NCBI RefSeq assembly: GCF_003711515.1
Contig: NW_021167081.1
Location: forward strand, 806,001-870,000
Source: Sodiomyces alkalinus F11
Taxonomy: Eukaryota > Ascomycota > Sordariomycetes > Glomerellales > Plectosphaerellaceae
Reading direction: 5' to 3'
Length of the DNA: 64,000 bases
Numbering within the stretch: position 1 is the first letter of the stretch; every line of letters starts with the position of its first letter. Under the pieces are notes generated by a model. It was not told where the DNA came from. It did no database searches and saw only the letters and a list, made by a program, of their open reading frames with translations. A program made the position numbers and the translations under genes. Below, one piece after another: positions 62,023 to 64,000 of the stretch.

Positions 62023-63125
62023 GGTCGGTCAATGGCGCTGAGGTATGCGATGGAGGAGGTTGAAGCTGGAAGGCGTTGACCGTAGGGTCAGAGCCCAGGT
62101 CTACATCCGTCGAGTAAGGCTGAAGACTCGCCCGCTATGAGGTTGATGTTTGGACTCTGCGTGTGATTCAGAATCAGAAGAAGAAGAAGAAGAAGAAGAA
62201 GAAGAAGAAGAAAACAAATGTATTCGTTATCGTCGTCGTTTAGTCGTCAATGTTGCGCTTACTGTCATGGTTTTAGGGTTTCCTGCGTAGGAAACACCAT
62301 GGCATTGTTGTTGATGGCAGAGATAGGAATCGCACATTCTGGCGCGGATCTTGAGGCTGTCCTGTCCCCCACTATGGTCTCCAGCACGGGTGCACTGAAC
62401 TCAGTAGTCCGAAGTACTTCGTACAGTGGCCACTGCGGGGAATATTGACTCTACGGGGAGGCTGTTTTAGCGAGTTTCAGCACTCAACTAATAATAAGGT
62501 ACCTTACGGTTCCAGTTCAGTGTTTAGGTTAGGTACAACGTACGGAGTACCTCAGCCTCAGCCTCAGCCTCAGCCGCATCGTGCCAAGGAAGCTCATGTG
62601 GGTTTGTGGCGCAGAATAGTTGGAATGGTGGTGGGGCGGTGGACACTATGACATGTGGCACCCGTTTCCTGTCTTTTTCGCATAATTATTATGGGAGCGC
62701 CCGTTCGGTGCTGAGCAATAACGTGCAGGCATGAGCAAGTGTTGCTTGCCAACACCGCCGAGTCTCGCCTGGTTTGTAAACGCGTCGTCATCCTGCATAA
62801 GCTCCGGACGACTCTCCCCAGCGTCACCTCAGCAGCACGAAATAGCAAAGGGCCCGACAACTAGTGACGTTCGAACAAGAGGTCAACGCGAGAGGCTGTC
62901 TCTTGTTCTTCTCTGTAGTGTACAGACCGTCTGTTACTGCATCGCCAAGTTGCTTCGCACGCCGACGTTGTCTTCGAGCCGACCCGACCGACCAACCAAC
63001 AGACTGACTGACTGATTGACCTATCGACTGATTGACCTCTCGACTGATCGCTCGAACCGGTTGACGACATCTCTCTCCAACGAACATCCTGCTCTTTTGC
63101 CCTTGGTCAAGAACGACTGTCCGTC
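62023..63125. promoter_or_regulatory. shared upstream region of SEC10 and NUS1
   Basis: 1.1-kb divergent spacer. It contains a GAA microsatellite (62175-62213), the palindrome AAGGTACCTT (62496-62505), TACGGAGTA (62541-62549), a CAGCCT tandem (about 62551-62576), and a short GACTGATT/GACC repeat run in the NUS1 leader (about 63000-63045). Promoter role inferred from orientation. Confidence 0.45.
62175..62213. repeat. GAA triplet microsatellite
   Basis: About twelve uninterrupted AGA/GAA units upstream of SEC10. Confidence 0.9.
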
Positions 63126-64000
63126 ATGGCATTGACCCTAAAGGATCGCAAAGTCTACCGGACCGATGAGGTTGCGAGGCACGAGGTTTTGAGCGATGAT
63201 GATAAGAGGAAAATTATCCATGTCCGTCTGCCGTCTGACTTGGCTCCTACAGCCACCTCAGCACACTCCCCCCGTCTTCTGCTTCAATTTCACTGCCAAG
63301 CTCGACTGCTGACGCTCGCCGTTAGGAGTACCTACCAGAAGAGTCGCTTGAAGAGGACGAGAAATGGACAGATCACCGGCCGGTGCGCAATGGTCGCTTC
63401 GGAGTACGACGTGCCCTGCGAAACAAACTCCATCTGCTCATCTTCACAATAATACACAGCATTTTCTCCCTCTACATCAGAATACGCCAGGCCTGGCACA
63501 CCGTCTTATACCGCATACGCTCCATCGCCTACTATCACCACCGGACCCCAGCCATCATCGAGAAGGACACGGCGGCGCTCAAGAAGAAACCGAAACACAT
63601 CAGCGTCATTCTCAAGATTGACCAGGCCGGTAGACAGGGGCCGGAGCTGGAAAGGCTCGTCAATGAGGCTGCTGAGATGGCCGTGTGGTGCACCTGCGCC
63701 AAGATTCCCATGTTGACCATATATGAAAGGACAGGTGAGCCACGATTTTCATTCTAGTCCCTTCCAAATCATCAGAAAGGGGGCCACGTCACTGACAAGC
63801 TTTGACGGGGTGCATTTGTTCCAGGACTCTTCAAGAGATATCTCCCTCAAGTTCAGCAAGTCATCATGCAGAAGTTCCGCTCTTATTTCGGCCGTCACCA
63901 GCCATCCTTGACCATTTCCATGCCCCACGGGGACGAGATCCTCGAGTCCCCCGCCGTCGGAGACTTTGCTCGCGCCGATCCGCGTCATCTGAACGTCCAC
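63126..64000 (+). CDS. NUS1: NUS1, accessory subunit of cis-prenyltransferase (3' end outside window)
   Basis: Exons 63126-63221, 63326-63734 and 63825 to the window end; the introns are 104 and 90 bp with CTGAC branch sites. The first donor is GTCCGT, weaker than the others. The N-terminus (MALTLKDRKVYRTDEVARHE) and EYLPEE lead to a basic segment and a membrane region LHLLIFTIIHSIFSLYIRI (about residues 67-85), then YYHHRTPAIIEKD, LKKKPKHISVILKID, VNEAAEMAVWCTCAKIPMLTIYERTG and LFKRYLPQVQQVIMQKF. These match Nus1/NgBR. Family knowledge: Nus1 binds Rer2/Srt1 at the ER to make dolichol chains and lacks the catalytic Asp of its partner. The window ends before the C-terminal RxG region can be inspected. 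Confidence 0.9.

Overview
The window is nuclear DNA of a filamentous ascomycete (Pezizomycotina), most likely a sordariomycete. Supporting signs are short introns with GTAnGT donors and CTNA(A/C) branch sites, GC-rich genes separated by long intergenic DNA, a FunK1 kinase, CYT-4, TMA17 and Pex6 homologues of filamentous-fungal type, and one AT-rich transposon whose damage fits repeat-induced point mutation (RIP). There are no bacterial-type operons.

Layout. 1-663: 3' part of a FunK1 kinase. 1706-2362 (-): SRPBCC protein. 3813-4892 (+): F1-ATPase assembly factor ATP11. 5288-7619 (-): membrane-anchored steryl-ester/acid lipase. 8166-9058 (-): metallophosphoesterase with a frameshift, divergent from PEX6 (9647-14200, +). 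14485-15692 (-): SH3BGR/thioredoxin-fold protein. 17960-18526 (+): GPI-anchored Ser/Thr-rich surface protein. A 4.6-kb gene-poor island follows. 23105-23908 (-): tail-anchored hypothetical. 24348-26192 (-): Ipa1/UBE3D-like protein, divergent from LSM8 (26771-27256, +). 27567-29130 (-): four-exon nucleoside hydrolase. 29900-33040: complete-length, decayed PIF-Harbinger transposon with 31-bp inverted termini, a TAA target duplication, a Myb/SANT-like frame and a DDE transposase. 34224-35519 (+): N-anchored coiled-coil protein. 36307-37261 (-): two intron-containing tRNA-Leu(AAG) genes. 39326-40681 (+): conserved hypothetical. 41414-42271 (-): TMA17/ADC17-like proteasome-assembly chaperone, divergent from a mitochondrial rhomboid protease (42804-44396, +). 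A 4.7-kb gene-poor island follows. 49118-53684 (+): mucin-like Ser/Thr-rich protein with a possible 1.26-kb intron. A 200-N gap. 55421-58739 (+): mitochondrial RNase II-type protein CYT-4. 59228-62022 (-): exocyst SEC10, divergent from NUS1 (63126 to the window end, +).

The genes are mostly housekeeping and do not form one pathway. Three serve mitochondria (ATP11, rhomboid, CYT-4), one peroxisome import (PEX6), one secretion (SEC10), one dolichol synthesis (NUS1) and one U6 snRNA (LSM8). Splice junctions were placed by reading-frame continuity plus family knowledge; none is backed by RNA data. The most distinctive non-housekeeping object is the Harbinger element. I found no convincing defence or otherwise wholly new system.
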